Of a stretch of 6,056 bases of DNA, positions 5,856 to 6,056 are shown in pieces (the first letter of the stretch is position 1; each line of letters starts with the position of its first letter). The stretch is from Lentisphaeria bacterium. GTDB lineage: Bacteria; Verrucomicrobiota; Lentisphaeria; Victivallales; UBA1829. Location of the stretch: contig JAGAPM010000232.1 of NCBI GenBank assembly GCA_017623265.1, forward strand, positions 1 through 6,056. Direction: 5' to 3'. The translations under genes were made by a program, and so were the position numbers. Below the pieces are notes generated by a model, which was not told the DNA's origin, made no database searches, and saw nothing but the letters and a program-made list of their open reading frames with translations.

Positions 5856-5902
5856 CCGTTCCTTAGTGTCGCCGGGGAAAAGTTCCCCGGTGATCGGAAC
5901 GG
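5856..5902. repeat. Nested inverted repeat, unit 1 of the right-end cluster
   Basis: CCGTTCC (5856-5862) pairs perfectly with GGAACGG (5896-5902). Inside, CCGGGGAA (5872-5879) pairs with TTCCCCGG (5883-5890) around a 3-base loop, and the stem can be extended outward by G-U and Watson-Crick pairs from 5868. No T-run follows on either strand, so it is not an ordinary intrinsic terminator. Function unknown; the cluster lies after the pnp terminator. Confidence 0.75.
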
Positions 5903-5904
5903 GT

Positions 5905-5963
5905 CTGTTTTTGACGGGCGACCAGTCGCATGAATGGGGGTAGGGGGGAGCCGTCAAAAACAG
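5905..5963. repeat. 13-bp perfect inverted repeat with G-rich centre, unit 2 of the cluster
   Basis: CTGTTTTTGACGG (5905-5917) and CCGTCAAAAACAG (5951-5963) are perfect reverse complements. The 33-base centre holds a small hairpin, GCGAC-CA-GTCGC (5918-5929), and a G-rich tract (five G at 5936-5940, TA, six G at 5943-5948). The arms could form a long stem in RNA or a cruciform in DNA, or could be the ends of a small mobile or repeat unit. No target-site duplication can be claimed from this window. Confidence 0.8.
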
Positions 5964-5978
5964 CACCCCAAAGGGGTG
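5964..5978. repeat. Short GC hairpin, unit 3 of the cluster
   Basis: CACCCC-AAA-GGGGTG directly abuts unit 2. On the minus strand the stem is followed by CTGTTTTTG, on the plus strand by TTTCT, so it could work as a weak terminator in either direction, for example for a gene entering from the right edge. The T-tracts are poor and that role is a guess. Confidence 0.6.
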
Positions 5979-5986
5979 TTTCTATA

Positions 5987-6021
5987 GTGCCGCCCAACTG
6001 CGCTGCGCTTGTTCGCGGCAC
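5987..6021. repeat. Inverted repeat, unit 4 of the cluster
   Basis: GTGCCGC (5987-5993) and GCGGCAC (6015-6021) are perfect reverse complements with a 21-base centre that contains GCGCTGCGC. Six G residues follow at 6022-6027. The remaining bases to the window end hold no supportable gene; ATG at 6039 opens only six codons before the edge. Confidence 0.65.
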
Positions 6022-6056
6022 GGGGGGATTTATTTGCCATGTCAAAAAGTATGGGG

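Noticed and set aside
5936..6027. Possible G-quadruplex from the G-runs in the right-end cluster
   Set aside because: Four G-runs exist, but they are spread over about 90 bases and two are committed to or separated by stable hairpins, so a compact quadruplex is unlikely.
5667..6045. Two minus-strand open frames over the end of pnp and the inverted-repeat cluster
   Set aside because: Their translations are low in typical protein character, follow the palindromes and the pnp antisense strand, and lack ribosome binding sites. If the cluster proves to be a dispersed repeat, they may appear as spurious hypothetical proteins in annotations.
6039..6056. ATG opening a possible plus-strand gene at the right edge
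   Set aside because: Only six codons are visible and the G-run upstream is 11 bases away, so a gene cannot be supported.
5816..6056. CRISPR array or tRNA in the palindrome-rich right end
   Set aside because: The repeats are inverted and different from each other, with no regular direct repeat and spacer pattern, and no cloverleaf with a T-loop can be drawn.

Overview
The window looks like ordinary chromosomal sequence from a Gram-negative-type bacterium of intermediate GC. It holds a housekeeping pair, rpsO (ribosomal protein uS15) followed by pnp (polynucleotide phosphorylase). Next to these lie a very small basic ribosomal-protein-like gene, a secreted TPR protein, a small DUF486 membrane protein, and the start of an ECF sigma factor gene running off the left edge. 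The short Lys/Arg-rich AURKAIP1/COX24-type protein and the gene mix fit the PVC (Lentisphaerota/Verrucomicrobiota) or Bacteroidota side of the tree. I lean towards Lentisphaerota (Victivallales-like), but this is an impression from protein style and not a demonstrated placement.

Layout. 1-228 (minus strand): N-terminal 76 residues of an ECF sigma factor with a strong Shine-Dalgarno. 229-464: divergent intergenic region with a run of A-tracts and a probable promoter. 465-554: a 29-residue gene, MGNLRKKRRRKIAQHKRKK-like, closed by a clear intrinsic terminator (574-615). 651-2480 and 2477-2857: a two-gene unit overlapping by ATGA (signal-peptide TPR protein, then DUF486 membrane protein). 2886-2914: rpsO promoter with a dyad. 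2965-3234: rpsO. 3235-3645: a 411-base gene-free stretch with an intrinsic terminator and a series of hairpins, ending in a GNRA-capped stem just ahead of the pnp ribosome binding site. 3646-5757: complete pnp. 5784-5815: a strong terminator. 5856-6021: a dense cluster of perfect inverted repeats without a credible gene.

How the parts fit. The small basic protein and uS15 are (predicted) 30S ribosome components, and PNPase is the 3'-5' phosphorolytic RNA-decay enzyme. The two translation genes have nearly the same promoter plan (TTGCRA, 16 bases, TAWAKT-like, with an A-run upstream), which suggests shared control. rpsO-pnp is a conserved bacterial gene pair, and PNPase is known in other bacteria to control its own leader, so the structured leader here is a candidate for regulation. 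The TPR/DUF486 pair has no obvious promoter of its own and may depend on read-through of the terminator ahead of it.

The least explained parts are the long structured rpsO-pnp spacer and the inverted-repeat cluster at the right end. Neither matches an RNA or mobile element I can name.
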